Assembly (NCBI GenBank): GCA_029259715.1
Contig: JAJDEP010000006.1
Coordinates: forward strand, 1 to 64,000
Source: Planctomycetota bacterium
GTDB taxonomy: Bacteria > Planctomycetota > B15-G4
DNA length: 64,000 nt
Direction of reading: 5' to 3'
This document shows, piece by piece, positions 18,103-25,750 of this stretch. The stretch's first letter is position 1, and each line of letters begins with the position of its first letter. A program made the position numbers and the translations under genes. The notes beneath the pieces are model-generated. The model did no database searches. It saw only the letters and a program-made list of their open reading frames with translations, and was not told where the DNA came from.

Positions 18103-19126
18103 CGCCCTGCTCCTGCACCGCTCCCGACGCCGCGCCCTCGTGACCGGCGCCGGCGGGTTCATCGGCGGACACCTCGTGCGCCACCTGGTCGAGCAGGGCT
18201 ACGGCGCGGTGCGCGCGGTGGACATCAAGCCCCTCGACGCCTGGCATCAGCGGCACGCCGCGGCCGAGAATTCCTCGCTCGACCTCGCGCGGATCGAGGC
18301 AGCCCACGAGGCCTGTGACGGCCCCACCGACGTCTTCAATCTGGCCGCGGACATGGGCGGCATGGGCTTCATCGAGACCCAGCGCCGCGCGTGCATGCTC
18401 AACGTGCTGATCAACACGCACCTGCTCATGGCCGCCCAGGCCCACGGCGTCGAACGCTTCTTCTTCACGTCGTCGGCCTGTGTCTACCCCGACTACCGCC
18501 AGGACCGCGTCGACGTCGACGCCCTCGCCGAGACGGACGCCTACCCCGCCATGCCCGAGGACGGCTACGGCTGGGAAAAGCTCTTCGGCGAACGCATGTG
18601 CGCGGCCTTCGCCGACGAGGGCGGACCGGTCACGCGGGTGGCGCGCCTGCACAACGTCTACGGCCCGCTGGGCGCCTGGGACTGCGACCGCACGAAGGCG
18701 CCGGCGGCGATCTGCCGCAAGGTGGCCCAGGCCGTCGTGAGCGGCGACCACACCATCGAGATCTGGGGCGACGGCGAGCAGACCCGCAGCTTCACCTGGG
18801 TCGACGACTGCACCCGCGGGATCGTGGCCATCCACGAGAGCGACTGCACCGTGCCCCTCAATCTCGGCAGCAGCGAGCAGGTGACCATCAACCAGCTCGT
18901 GACCATCGTCGAAGCGATCGCGGGCGTGACCCTGAAGCGCCGGCACAACACCGAGGCCCCCCTCGGCGTGCGCGGCCGCAACAGCGACAACACCTTCATC
19001 CGGCAACAGCTCGACTGGGCGCCCGACACGTCCTTGCGCGACGGCCTGGCCCAGACCTACGCCTGGATCCTCGAGCAGGTGCGCGCCACGACGACCGCGA
19101 GGGCCGCGGCCACCGAAGTGGTCTGA
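18092..19126 (+). CDS. GDP-mannose 3,5-epimerase-like NAD-dependent epimerase
   Basis: 344 aa short-chain dehydrogenase/reductase of the extended type. 'VTGAGGFIGGHLVRHL' is the NAD-binding loop; 'NLAADMGGMGFIETQ' is nearly diagnostic of GDP-mannose 3,5-epimerases; the catalytic pair is in 'SSACVYPDY' and 'YGWEK'. It would interconvert GDP-D-mannose and GDP-L-galactose or L-gulose. Known bacterial relatives also include other NDP-sugar epimerases, so the exact substrate is not certain. Product could feed the glycosyltransferase at 8869 or exopolysaccharide. It overlaps the lipoprotein gene by 11 nt and is convergent, 4 nt away, with the HupE-like gene. Confidence 0.8.
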   Translation: MDDNALLLHRSRRRALVTGAGGFIGGHLVRHLVEQGYGAVRAVDIKPLDAWHQRHAAAENSSLDLARIEAAHEACDGPTDVFNLAADMGGMGFIETQRRACMLNVLINTHLLMAAQAHGVERFFFTSSACVYPDYRQDRVDVDALAETDAYPAMPEDGYGWEKLFGERMCAAFADEGGPVTRVARLHNVYGPLGAWDCDRTKAPAAICRKVAQAVVSGDHTIEIWGDGEQTRSFTWVDDCTRGIVAIHESDCTVPLNLGSSEQVTINQLVTIVEAIAGVTLKRRHNTEAPLGVRGRNSDNTFIRQQLDWAPDTSLRDGLAQTYAWILEQVRATTTARAAATEVV

Positions 19127-19130
19127 CTCC

Positions 19131-20300
19131 TCAGCCACCCCACACCCGGTCCACGAAGACCCACAGGCCGACGACGGCGAGCACCGCGCCGGCCACGCGG
19201 CGCACCCCCAACGGCGCGAGGGCTTGCTCGGAAGCGACGGCAGCGGGGTTGGCTGCGGCGGGCGCGCCCGAGCCACGCGGCAGCCGGGCGAGCACCAACC
19301 CCGCGACCAGCGCCACCGGGATCTGCCCCAGCTCCACGCCCACGTTGAAGCCCAGCAACGCCAGGGGCTTGGCCGCCTCGTTCACCAGCGACGCGCGCAG
19401 AAAGGCCGCGAAGCCGAAGCCGTGCACGAGTCCGAACACGAAGGCCTCGCCCCAGCGGTTGCGCAGGCGGGTCGGGAACAGCGCGATGTCCGCCGCGACG
19501 TAGCCGATGGACAGGGCGATCAGACCCTCCATCAAGTGGGTCCAGGCGCTCAGGTCGACCACGTCGAGCGTGGCCAGCGCCAGCGTCACCGAGTGGGCCA
19601 CGGTGAACGCCGTGATCACGCCGAGCACCGAGCGCAGCCGGCGCGAACCGAGGACCAGCACGAACACGAAGGCGAGGTGATCCCAACCGCCCAGGATGTG
19701 GTGCCACCCCAGCGGGACGTAGGCGGCGAAGGCGCCGCGCCCCTCGGGGTCCGAGCGGTGACGCGGCGTGTCCAGCATGAGCGCGAAGTGCTCGGGCGTC
19801 CCGTTCTCGCGCCGCAGCTCCACCATGTCGATGTGACCCGGGCTGGTGTCGGCGAAGAGCGTGGAGTGCAGGTGCAGGTCGACGATGGGCTCCGGCGCCG
19901 CGTAGAGCAGCTCGATCTCCACGGCCCCCATGCGGTAGCCCTTGCCGCCCTCGGTGCCCGGCGCGAAGTGCTCGAGCCGCAGGAACTGTGGTGACAGGCG
20001 CGTCCCGCCCTCGAACTGGCGGTCGGACCCGACGACGAGACCGTAGTGTGTGTCGATGTAGTCGACGATGGGCACCCGCGAGCGTTGCACCTCGGCGCCA
20101 TCGACCTGACCGTCGCCGTCGGCGTCGAGGTCGGGGATGACCTCGAGCAGCGAGAGCATCTGGCAGCGCATGACCAGGTGCGCCTGGGCCCCGGCCACCG
20201 TGATCGCCGTGCTGCTGAGCGAATCCGGGTGCAGGCCGGGCGCCGCCGCCAGGCACAGCCCACCGCACAGCAGCACCAGACCGATGAGGAGACGACTCAC
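19131..20300 (-). CDS. HupE/UreJ-family membrane protein with EF-hand
   Basis: 389 aa from the GTG at 20300 (a TTG lies directly upstream). A signal peptide (LIGLVLLCGGLCLAAAPG) precedes an extracytoplasmic part with a canonical EF-hand loop 'DLDADGDGQVDGAEV'. From residue about 205 there are six or seven transmembrane segments with the HupE/UreJ_2 signatures 'GWHHILGGWDHLAFV', 'FTVAHSVTLALA' and 'FGLVHGFGFA', rich in His. HupE and UreJ are linked to nickel or metal supply, but this large subgroup (HupE/UreJ_2) is broader and its substrate is unknown. The start lies in a tandem 14-nt repeat. Confidence 0.8.
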   Translation of the reverse strand: MSRLLIGLVLLCGGLCLAAAPGLHPDSLSSTAITVAGAQAHLVMRCQMLSLLEVIPDLDADGDGQVDGAEVQRSRVPIVDYIDTHYGLVVGSDRQFEGGTRLSPQFLRLEHFAPGTEGGKGYRMGAVEIELLYAAPEPIVDLHLHSTLFADTSPGHIDMVELRRENGTPEHFALMLDTPRHRSDPEGRGAFAAYVPLGWHHILGGWDHLAFVFVLVLGSRRLRSVLGVITAFTVAHSVTLALATLDVVDLSAWTHLMEGLIALSIGYVAADIALFPTRLRNRWGEAFVFGLVHGFGFAAFLRASLVNEAAKPLALLGFNVGVELGQIPVALVAGLVLARLPRGSGAPAAANPAAVASEQALAPLGVRRVAGAVLAVVGLWVFVDRVWGG

Positions 20301-20325
20301 CAAGGGTTGGTCACCAAGGGTTGGT
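20298..20325. repeat. Perfect 14-nt tandem duplication at a start codon
   Basis: CACCAAGGGTTGGT is present twice in a row (20298-20311 and 20312-20325). Read on the minus strand each unit carries TTGGTG, so the start signal of the HupE-like gene is duplicated out of frame. The upstream copy makes a five-codon frame whose TGA overlaps the GTG start (GTGA). Confidence 0.6.
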
Positions 20326-20403
20326 CGCTACGGTCTGGCGACCACGGTGTGCTTGCCCCGGCCTGGCCCACACGATCGGGTTCCCGACGGCCGCGGACGG
20401 CGG

Positions 20404-21420
20404 TCAGCCGTTCCAGCCGATCCCGCACAGGTAGACGGGATGGATCACGAACTCCTCGAAGATCGTGCACTGGGGGCTGGCGAGGAAGGAGTTGGCGGCG
20501 TCGTAGATCGTGCTGAGGATCGTGGGCTTGAACTGCAGCCGGTGCTCGTTCGGATGCACCGTGGTGCCGTAGGCGAACGACCCGAAGGGGTCCTCCGACG
20601 TCTCGATGTGACAACCCAGAACCCAGGTCACGGGGTTCGCGGCGGCGAACAGCGTCAGGCGCCGCAGGCTCTTGCGGAAGTCCTGCCACTGGGGCTGACT
20701 GAACACGAACAGGTGGCCCGGGTAGACGATGTCGCCCGTCATCAGGATCTGCGTGCGGCGGTCATAGAGCGTGACGCTCACCGGGTGGTGGCCCGGCGTG
20801 CCGATCACGTCGAGCACCCGACCGCCCAGGTCGATGGTGGACACGTCGAGCGGATAGTCCTCGAGGCCCCAGAAGGGCAGGGCCTCACCGATGGCGGCGT
20901 CGACGATCTGCACCACGTAGGGCGAAGCGGGGAATTGCCCGTCACCCTGGACGTGATCGAAGTGGCCGTGGGTGTGGGCCACGATCAGGTCGATGGAGCG
21001 GCGCCCCTTGGCGGCCAGCCAATCGCTGATGACGCCGTCGACGATCTGCCGCACCGGCGTGGTGTTGAGCGCGCCGGTGTCCATCAGCAGCGCGGTGTCC
21101 TCACCGAAGATGAGGAACATGAACGGCGCCTCGAAGATCTCGCACTTGCTCTGGCGCAGGATGTAGAAGTCTTCGTTGTAGGCGTGCACCTGGATCGGCG
21201 GCTCGTTGTCGCAGTCGTCACCGTTGATCCACTTGCCCGGGAAGTTGCCTTCGGCCTCCGGCGGCAGCACCGACTTGGCACGGATGCGTTCGGTGATGGC
21301 GCTCGGGAGCGGACCGCCCCCGAAGGAGAAGTCACCCTGCACCGTGTCCTGCTGGGCCTTGGTGAAGGCCAGGACGGCCAGCGCGGCGAAGATCGCCGGG
21401 AGCAAGAGCTTGCGGGACAT
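20404..21420 (-). CDS. Metallo-beta-lactamase-fold hydrolase (exported)
   Basis: 338 aa. A short signal-like N-terminus (LLLPAIFAALAVLAFTKA) suggests export. The metal motif HGHFDH is at residues 151-156 within 'VAHTHGHFDHVQGDG', followed by 'VIGTPGHHPVSVTLYD' and 'LMTGDIVYPGHLFV', the ordered MBL ligands. A late 'GCHIE' supplies the last His. It has five Cys outside the motif, some of which could pair after export. It differs clearly from the MBL protein at 4689, so they are not recent duplicates. Substrate unknown. It follows the DUF1499 gene on the same strand, after two tandem hairpins. Confidence 0.8.
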   Translation of the reverse strand: MSRKLLLPAIFAALAVLAFTKAQQDTVQGDFSFGGGPLPSAITERIRAKSVLPPEAEGNFPGKWINGDDCDNEPPIQVHAYNEDFYILRQSKCEIFEAPFMFLIFGEDTALLMDTGALNTTPVRQIVDGVISDWLAAKGRRSIDLIVAHTHGHFDHVQGDGQFPASPYVVQIVDAAIGEALPFWGLEDYPLDVSTIDLGGRVLDVIGTPGHHPVSVTLYDRRTQILMTGDIVYPGHLFVFSQPQWQDFRKSLRRLTLFAAANPVTWVLGCHIETSEDPFGSFAYGTTVHPNEHRLQFKPTILSTIYDAANSFLASPQCTIFEEFVIHPVYLCGIGWNG

Positions 21421-21439
21421 GGGGCGGGCCTACCGGAGG

Positions 21440-21480
21440 GGGCGTTCCCGGTGCGGGAACGCTCCCGGTGCGGGAACGCT
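21440..21480 (-). terminator. Two tandem hairpins after the pqi operon
   Basis: On the minus strand GCGTTCCC-GCACC-GGGAACGC forms an 8-bp hairpin, and a second near-copy (GCGTTCCCGCACCGGGAGCG) precedes it directly. The repeated unit is a 17-nt tandem duplication. There is no T-run, so this may be a weak terminator or an mRNA-stabilising element between the DUF1499 stop and the next start. Confidence 0.5.
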
Positions 21481-21487
21481 CAGCCTA

Positions 21488-21910
21488 TCACGGTCCTGCG
21501 GAACCGACCGGGCGGACGGCGGGATCGGCGACGCCCGGATGCGGACGGTCCGACCACCACGCGCGCAACGCCTCCATCCTTCGCGCATTCACGCCGAAGT
21601 CCGAGCGCCCCACGCGCGACGCCGACCGTAAGTGGACCCGCTGCGCGTCGGTGTCGACGACACAGTGCATGTCGTCGACGAAGCGGAACACGAGCGAACG
21701 GAACTCCGCCCGGAGGAAGTCGTCCCCCGTCTCCACCACGCGGGCCCGCGGCATCGTGTCGACCCACGCCGTCAGTCGCGCGATGGCCTCGCCCGCCGTA
21801 CCCGTCCACAGGAGCGGCGCGGTGCTGCCCTCCTCGCTGTTGACGCAGTTCGGGCTCGACGGACACGCGGGGAGTCGGCGCGCACCGGCCACGCGCTCCG
21901 GGTCGGTCAC
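21488..21910 (-). CDS. DUF1499 family protein
   Basis: 140 aa from a GTG at 21910 that overlaps the pqiC stop (GTGA). It opens with 'LPACPSSPNCVNSEE', the Cys signature of DUF1499, and has the family's 'VVETGDDFLRAEFRSLVFRFVDDMHCVVD' core. Small proteins of this family are of unknown function, often in envelope contexts. No signal peptide is visible with this start. Its place as the last gene of a fully overlapping pqi operon suggests a role in the same lipid-transport or envelope-stress function. Confidence 0.8.
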   Translation of the reverse strand: MTDPERVAGARRLPACPSSPNCVNSEEGSTAPLLWTGTAGEAIARLTAWVDTMPRARVVETGDDFLRAEFRSLVFRFVDDMHCVVDTDAQRVHLRSASRVGRSDFGVNARRMEALRAWWSDRPHPGVADPAVRPVGSAGP

Positions 21911-22494
21911 TGCTGCAGCGCCGCCGCGATCTCGCGGCTCAGGTCGGCCAGCACGCGGCTCATGGCCTCCACGTGCGCGAGGTGGTCGTCGCCCGCCGGG
22001 GCCCGATAGGTCTTCTGGCGCGCCACCAGCGGCCGATGGCCCCGGTCGAGCACGCGCCAGCGGGCCGTGAGCACGCACTCGGCGCCCGGCGTCGCGCCGA
22101 ACTCCTGCACCTCGACGGAGACCACGCGATCCCACGAGAAGTCGCTGCGCGTCGGCAGCCGATGCACCGTCTGTGAGCCCAGCAACACCGAGAGGTTCTC
22201 GCTGAGGACCCGGCCAAAGCCGGACTCGAGGGGTTCGGCCCAGCGGTGCAACTCGGCGATGCCGCGCTCGTGAGCACCCCTCAGGGTGACGATCTGCGGA
22301 CGGTCGAGCGACGACGGCAGGCTCACCGGCTCCACCGCCACGGACATGGCGTCCTCGGGACCGGCCGCCGGCGGCGCGAGGGGTTGCAGTACGTAGAAGC
22401 GGGAGGGCACCGACTTGCCGCCGATGCAGGCCGGCAGCAACGCCGTCAGCACGATCAGCCCGAGCAGCCTCACGCTGAGCAGGGTGGTGCGCAT
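21907..22494 (-). CDS. pqiC: PqiC-type ABC-transport auxiliary lipoprotein
   Basis: 195 aa. Signal peptide with lipobox 'LTALLPAC', then 'RFYVLQPL', which opens the DUF330/PqiC fold. 'SLPSSLDRPQIVTL' and 'HRWAEPLESGFGRVLSENLSVLLGS' follow, as in E. coli PqiC. This outer-membrane lipoprotein is expected to dock with the MCE protein PqiB and complete a channel across the periplasm. The ATG at 22494 overlaps the pqiB stop by one base (TGATG); a GTG lies one codon earlier. Confidence 0.85.
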   Translation of the reverse strand: MRTTLLSVRLLGLIVLTALLPACIGGKSVPSRFYVLQPLAPPAAGPEDAMSVAVEPVSLPSSLDRPQIVTLRGAHERGIAELHRWAEPLESGFGRVLSENLSVLLGSQTVHRLPTRSDFSWDRVVSVEVQEFGATPGAECVLTARWRVLDRGHRPLVARQKTYRAPAGDDHLAHVEAMSRVLADLSREIAAALQQ

Positions 22495-24146
22495 CACGGA
22501 TTCTCCTTGCCGGTGATCAGGGCCTCGGGGTGCCGCTCGAGGTAGTCGACGAACGACCGCACCGAGCGCAGGGTGTCGCGCAGTTCGCTGAGGGCCTGCA
22601 CCGTCCCGTAGCGGATCTCCGAGTCGTCGCCGACGGTCGCCTTGAGCGAGTCGAGGGTGTCGTCGATGGACCGCAGCGTGTCCTGCACCGAGGCCATCAC
22701 GCCCGGGCCGGCGGACAGGGTCTGTTCGAGCCCGGACAGTGCGTCCCGGACCTGCGTGCTCTCGACGAGCTCGCGCACGCCGGCGATGGCGATGCGCAGG
22801 TCGTCCACCATTTCGGGCAGCTCGAGCAGCGTGGCCTGGATCTGCGCCACCGTCGACGGGATGGTCGGCACCTCGAGCAGGTCGCCCTCGCCGTGCAGCT
22901 TGAGCGACGAGCCCGGGTGGAAGTCGAGGTCGACGTAGAGCGCGCCGGTGAGCAGGCTGCCCGTGGCGAGCTGCGCGCGCAGTCCGCGAGCGACGAGCAC
23001 GGCCAGGGACTGGCGCGAGTCGAGGTCGTCAGCACCCTCATGCGAGAAACGTTCGGGCTGGATCTCCGCACGCACCGGGATGCGGATGGCCTCGGTATCC
23101 TGGCTGAACACCATCGACACTCCGGTGACCTCGCCGATCTTGATGCCGCGCCACTCCACGGGCGCGCCCGGCAACAGCCCGCGCACCGAACCGTCGAAGT
23201 ACATCACGCACTCCTCGCTGACGGCGAACACCTCGCGGCTGGACTCGAAGTTGGCGTAGAGCGGAAAGCGGTGGCCGCTGGAGACGCGCGCACCGGCCTC
23301 GTCGCCGGCCGGCGTGTCGCAGTCGATACCGCCGCGCAGCAGCGTGTCGAGCGACTCCGCCGAGAAGCCGATGCCCTCGGCGCCGAGGGAGGCCTTCACG
23401 CCGCTCGCATTCCAGAAGCGCGTGCCGGTGCGGATGAGGTGGGCGTGCCGGGCTTCGACGTACAGGTCGATCTCGGCGGCCTGGGCGTCGGCGGTGAGCC
23501 GGAGCCGCTCGACCTGGCCGATCTCGAGGTCGCGGAACAACACCGGCGACCCGATGCTCAGCGAGCCGAGGCGCGACGACTCGAGGGTGAGTCGCAGGCC
23601 CGGGGCGTCCGCCGGCCGCAACGGCGGCAGCTCGAGGCCGGCGAACTGCGTGGCCGCCGCGCCGGCCAGCGACGGATTGACCTCGATGTACGCGCCGGAG
23701 AGCAACGTCCCCAGGCCCGAGACGCCCCCGGCGCCGATGCGGGGACGCACGACCCAGAAGCGGGTCTGTTCGGTGAGGTAGGGCTCGGCCTCGGGCACCA
23801 GCTGCACCGTGACGCGCACGGCCTTGAGGTCGGGCAACAGCGCGATCTCCTCGACCACGCCGATCTCCACCTCGCGGTGCTTGACCTTGGTCTTGCCCGC
23901 CTCCAGGCCGGCGGCCGTCTCGAACGTGATGCTGATCACCGGGCCCTGCTCCTGCAGCGCCTGCATCCAGATCCAACCGGCGACGAGGGCCGCCACCATC
24001 GGGATCAGCCAGACGATGGAGAAGCCGCTCCGACGTCGCACCACCACATCGGGGATCGAGGCGCCCGCATCGTCGGGCCCGGACCCATCGCCGCGTGCGG
24101 ACGGGTCGCCGGAGCCGGATCGCAAGGGCTCGGGTCCGTCGGTCAT
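22494..24146 (-). CDS. pqiB: PqiB-type MCE-domain protein
   Basis: 550 aa. One transmembrane segment (about residues 40-62, 'FSIVWLIPMVAALVAGWIW') then three MCE domains: 'ITFETAAGLEAGKTKVKHREVEIG', 'SLSIGSPVLFRDLEIGQV' and 'GLLPGAPVEWRGIKIGEV'. A C-terminal helical region (from about residue 440, with 'TLLELPEMVDDLRIAIAG') would form the needle-like coiled barrel seen in PqiB structures. It is expected to form a hexameric periplasmic tube for lipid movement between membranes. The ATG overlaps the stop of the second pqiA gene (ATGA). The first 40 residues are acidic, low-complexity and cytoplasmic. Confidence 0.9.
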   Translation of the reverse strand: MTDGPEPLRSGSGDPSARGDGSGPDDAGASIPDVVVRRRSGFSIVWLIPMVAALVAGWIWMQALQEQGPVISITFETAAGLEAGKTKVKHREVEIGVVEEIALLPDLKAVRVTVQLVPEAEPYLTEQTRFWVVRPRIGAGGVSGLGTLLSGAYIEVNPSLAGAAATQFAGLELPPLRPADAPGLRLTLESSRLGSLSIGSPVLFRDLEIGQVERLRLTADAQAAEIDLYVEARHAHLIRTGTRFWNASGVKASLGAEGIGFSAESLDTLLRGGIDCDTPAGDEAGARVSSGHRFPLYANFESSREVFAVSEECVMYFDGSVRGLLPGAPVEWRGIKIGEVTGVSMVFSQDTEAIRIPVRAEIQPERFSHEGADDLDSRQSLAVLVARGLRAQLATGSLLTGALYVDLDFHPGSSLKLHGEGDLLEVPTIPSTVAQIQATLLELPEMVDDLRIAIAGVRELVESTQVRDALSGLEQTLSAGPGVMASVQDTLRSIDDTLDSLKATVGDDSEIRYGTVQALSELRDTLRSVRSFVDYLERHPEALITGKENP

Positions 24147-24775
24147 CGGTCTTCCTCCACGACGTCCCACATCAAGCGGGCGTCGAACGACTCGGCGGCG
24201 AACATGGTCAGGATCACCACGGCGCCGAAGCACACGGCGCCCGCCCCCGCCTCGATGGTCGCGATGGCGTCGAGATCCACAAGCGCCACGAGCAACGAGA
24301 TCACGAAGATGTCGAGCATCGACCAGCGACCGATGATCGAGACCAGGCGGTAGCTGCGCGTGCGGTCCCGGGGGCGCCACATCCAGCGGCGATTCACCGA
24401 CAGGGCCAGCCAGGTCAGCACGAGCAGCTTGAGCAGCGGCACGAAGACGGAAGCAACGAAGAGCAGGATCGCTACCAGGGCGTCGCCGTCGGCGAAGAAC
24501 GCTTTCACGCCGCTCAAGATCGTGTCCGGGCTGCCCTGGCCGAGCCAGATCACCGTCGACACGGGCAGCAGGTTGGCCGGCACGTACAGGATGGCCGCGG
24601 CGATGAGCAGCGCCCAGGTGCGGGCCATGCTGTCCGGCTTGCGGCTGTGGAGCGGCGCGGCGCAGCGCGGGCAGTGGGCAACGCTTCCCGGCGACACCGT
24701 CGCCATGCGGCTCACCAGGCTGCAGTCATGGCAGCTCACCAGACCGGCAGAGTGGGCGGAGACGGCGTGGCTCAC
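24143..24775 (-). CDS. pqiA: PqiA-like membrane protein, second half
   Basis: 210 aa, GTG start overlapping the previous stop (GTGA). A zinc-ribbon N-terminus (CHDC ... CPRC) precedes four transmembrane segments of the PqiA family, including 'WALLIAAAILYVPANLLPVSTV' and 'IIGRWSMLDIFVISLLVAL', the latter being the conserved 'WSMxDxF' signature. In E. coli one PqiA polypeptide contains two such modules; here they are separate genes. Inner-membrane partner of PqiB. Confidence 0.85.
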   Translation of the reverse strand: MSHAVSAHSAGLVSCHDCSLVSRMATVSPGSVAHCPRCAAPLHSRKPDSMARTWALLIAAAILYVPANLLPVSTVIWLGQGSPDTILSGVKAFFADGDALVAILLFVASVFVPLLKLLVLTWLALSVNRRWMWRPRDRTRSYRLVSIIGRWSMLDIFVISLLVALVDLDAIATIEAGAGAVCFGAVVILTMFAAESFDARLMWDVVEEDR

Positions 24776-25455
24776 GAGGCCGACTCCGGGACGCGCTGCG
24801 GTGTCCGCGAGGCGACCCGGTCCGGTCCCCGCTTACGCTTCCCGAACGCGCCGGCCGGCTCGAGACGGTCCCACACGACGCCGGCGTCGAACACGGCGAT
24901 GGCGGCGGTCAGCGTCACGATCAGCCCCATGAAGGCGAAGGCCGCCGGGCCCAGCACGATGTCGGCCAGGTCCATCAGCTTCACCGCCGAGACGATCACG
25001 CCCAGCAGGTAGACCTCCATCATGCTCCATGGCTGGATGTGCTCGATGAGCTGGAGCACCCGCTTCATGAACGGGGGATGCCAGCCGAAGCGCAGCGCCC
25101 CGGTGAGGTAGATCAGCATCACGATCATGGCCAGCGGCGCCGCGATGCTGGTGAAGCCCACGAGCAGGCCGAGCGACGGGTAGCCCTGCGCCCACAGGGT
25201 CTGCACACCCGTGAACATGCGGCTCACCTGGGCGCGACCGGCCACCTCGAACTCCATGAACGGATAGAGGTTGGCCACCACGAACAGGAGCAGGCTGGCG
25301 AGGGCGCAGGCCAGGGTGCGTTCGATGACGTCCGTGGCCTGGTGATAGAGGGTCGCGCCGCAGCGCACGCAGCGGGCCTTCGTCCCCGGGGCCAGCGGCA
25401 CCCGGTGGTGCAGCATGTCGCAGTCGTTGCAGGCGATGTGCAGGGCGGAGGCCAT
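24772..25455 (-). CDS. pqiA: PqiA-like membrane protein, first half
   Basis: 227 aa. Zinc-ribbon 'CNDCDMLHHRV ... CVRCGATL', then four transmembrane segments with 'LLFVVANLYPFMEFEVAG' and 'QPWSMMEVYLLGVIVS', as in the N-terminal module of E. coli PqiA. The C-terminal tail is basic. It heads the operon pqiA-pqiA-pqiB-pqiC-DUF1499, all linked by 1-4 nt overlaps. It begins 111 nt after the tRNA-Asp 3 prime end, so the tRNA promoter may also feed the operon. Confidence 0.85.
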   Translation of the reverse strand: MASALHIACNDCDMLHHRVPLAPGTKARCVRCGATLYHQATDVIERTLACALASLLLFVVANLYPFMEFEVAGRAQVSRMFTGVQTLWAQGYPSLGLLVGFTSIAAPLAMIVMLIYLTGALRFGWHPPFMKRVLQLIEHIQPWSMMEVYLLGVIVSAVKLMDLADIVLGPAAFAFMGLIVTLTAAIAVFDAGVVWDRLEPAGAFGKRKRGPDRVASRTPQRVPESAS

Positions 25456-25565
25456 CGGCGCGGCAATGGTTGCACGGGCGCCCGTCCGCTGTCGACTTGG
25501 CGCCCGGAGAGGCGCTCCGACCCGCCGGGAAGCCGCGCGAAGCGCCGGCCAGGGCGCGAAGGCAA

Positions 25566-25642
25566 TGGCGAGGGTGAAGGGACTCGAACCCTCGACTTCC
25601 AGCGTGACAGGCTGGCGCTCTAACCAACTGAGCTACACCCCC
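25566..25642 (-). tRNA. tRNA-Asp (GTC)
   Basis: Read on the minus strand, the acceptor GGGGGTG pairs with CACCCTC, followed by G73 and an encoded CCA. The D arm is TAGCTCAGTTGGTTAGAGC; the anticodon stem is CCAGC/GCTGG with loop CTGTCAC, giving anticodon GTC; the T arm carries GGTTCGAGTCC. Total length is 77 nt including CCA. Confidence 0.97.
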
Positions 25643-25679
25643 GCCGCACGAGCGCGAGCGCCCGTGAAGTGGAGGGCGG

Positions 25680-25709
25680 AATATAAGAGGTGCCGACGCG
25701 GGGCGGCAA
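25680..25709 (-). promoter_or_regulatory. Promoter of tRNA-Asp
   Basis: On the minus strand TTGCCG (25709-25704) and TATATT (25685-25680) are separated by 18 nt, a fair sigma-70 promoter. It lies about 38 nt upstream of the mature tRNA 5 prime end. Confidence 0.55.
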
Positions 25710-25736
25710 GGGTCAGGGCGGGCCGTCTTCGGATGC

Positions 25737-25742
25737 TAGCCT
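25737..25742 (+). promoter_or_regulatory. Extended -10 box of the radical SAM operon
   Basis: TAGCCT, preceded by TG and one base (extended -10), stands 8 nt before the ATG at 25751. No Shine-Dalgarno is visible, which fits a leaderless transcript. Confidence 0.4.
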
Positions 25743-25750
25743 GAGCACCC

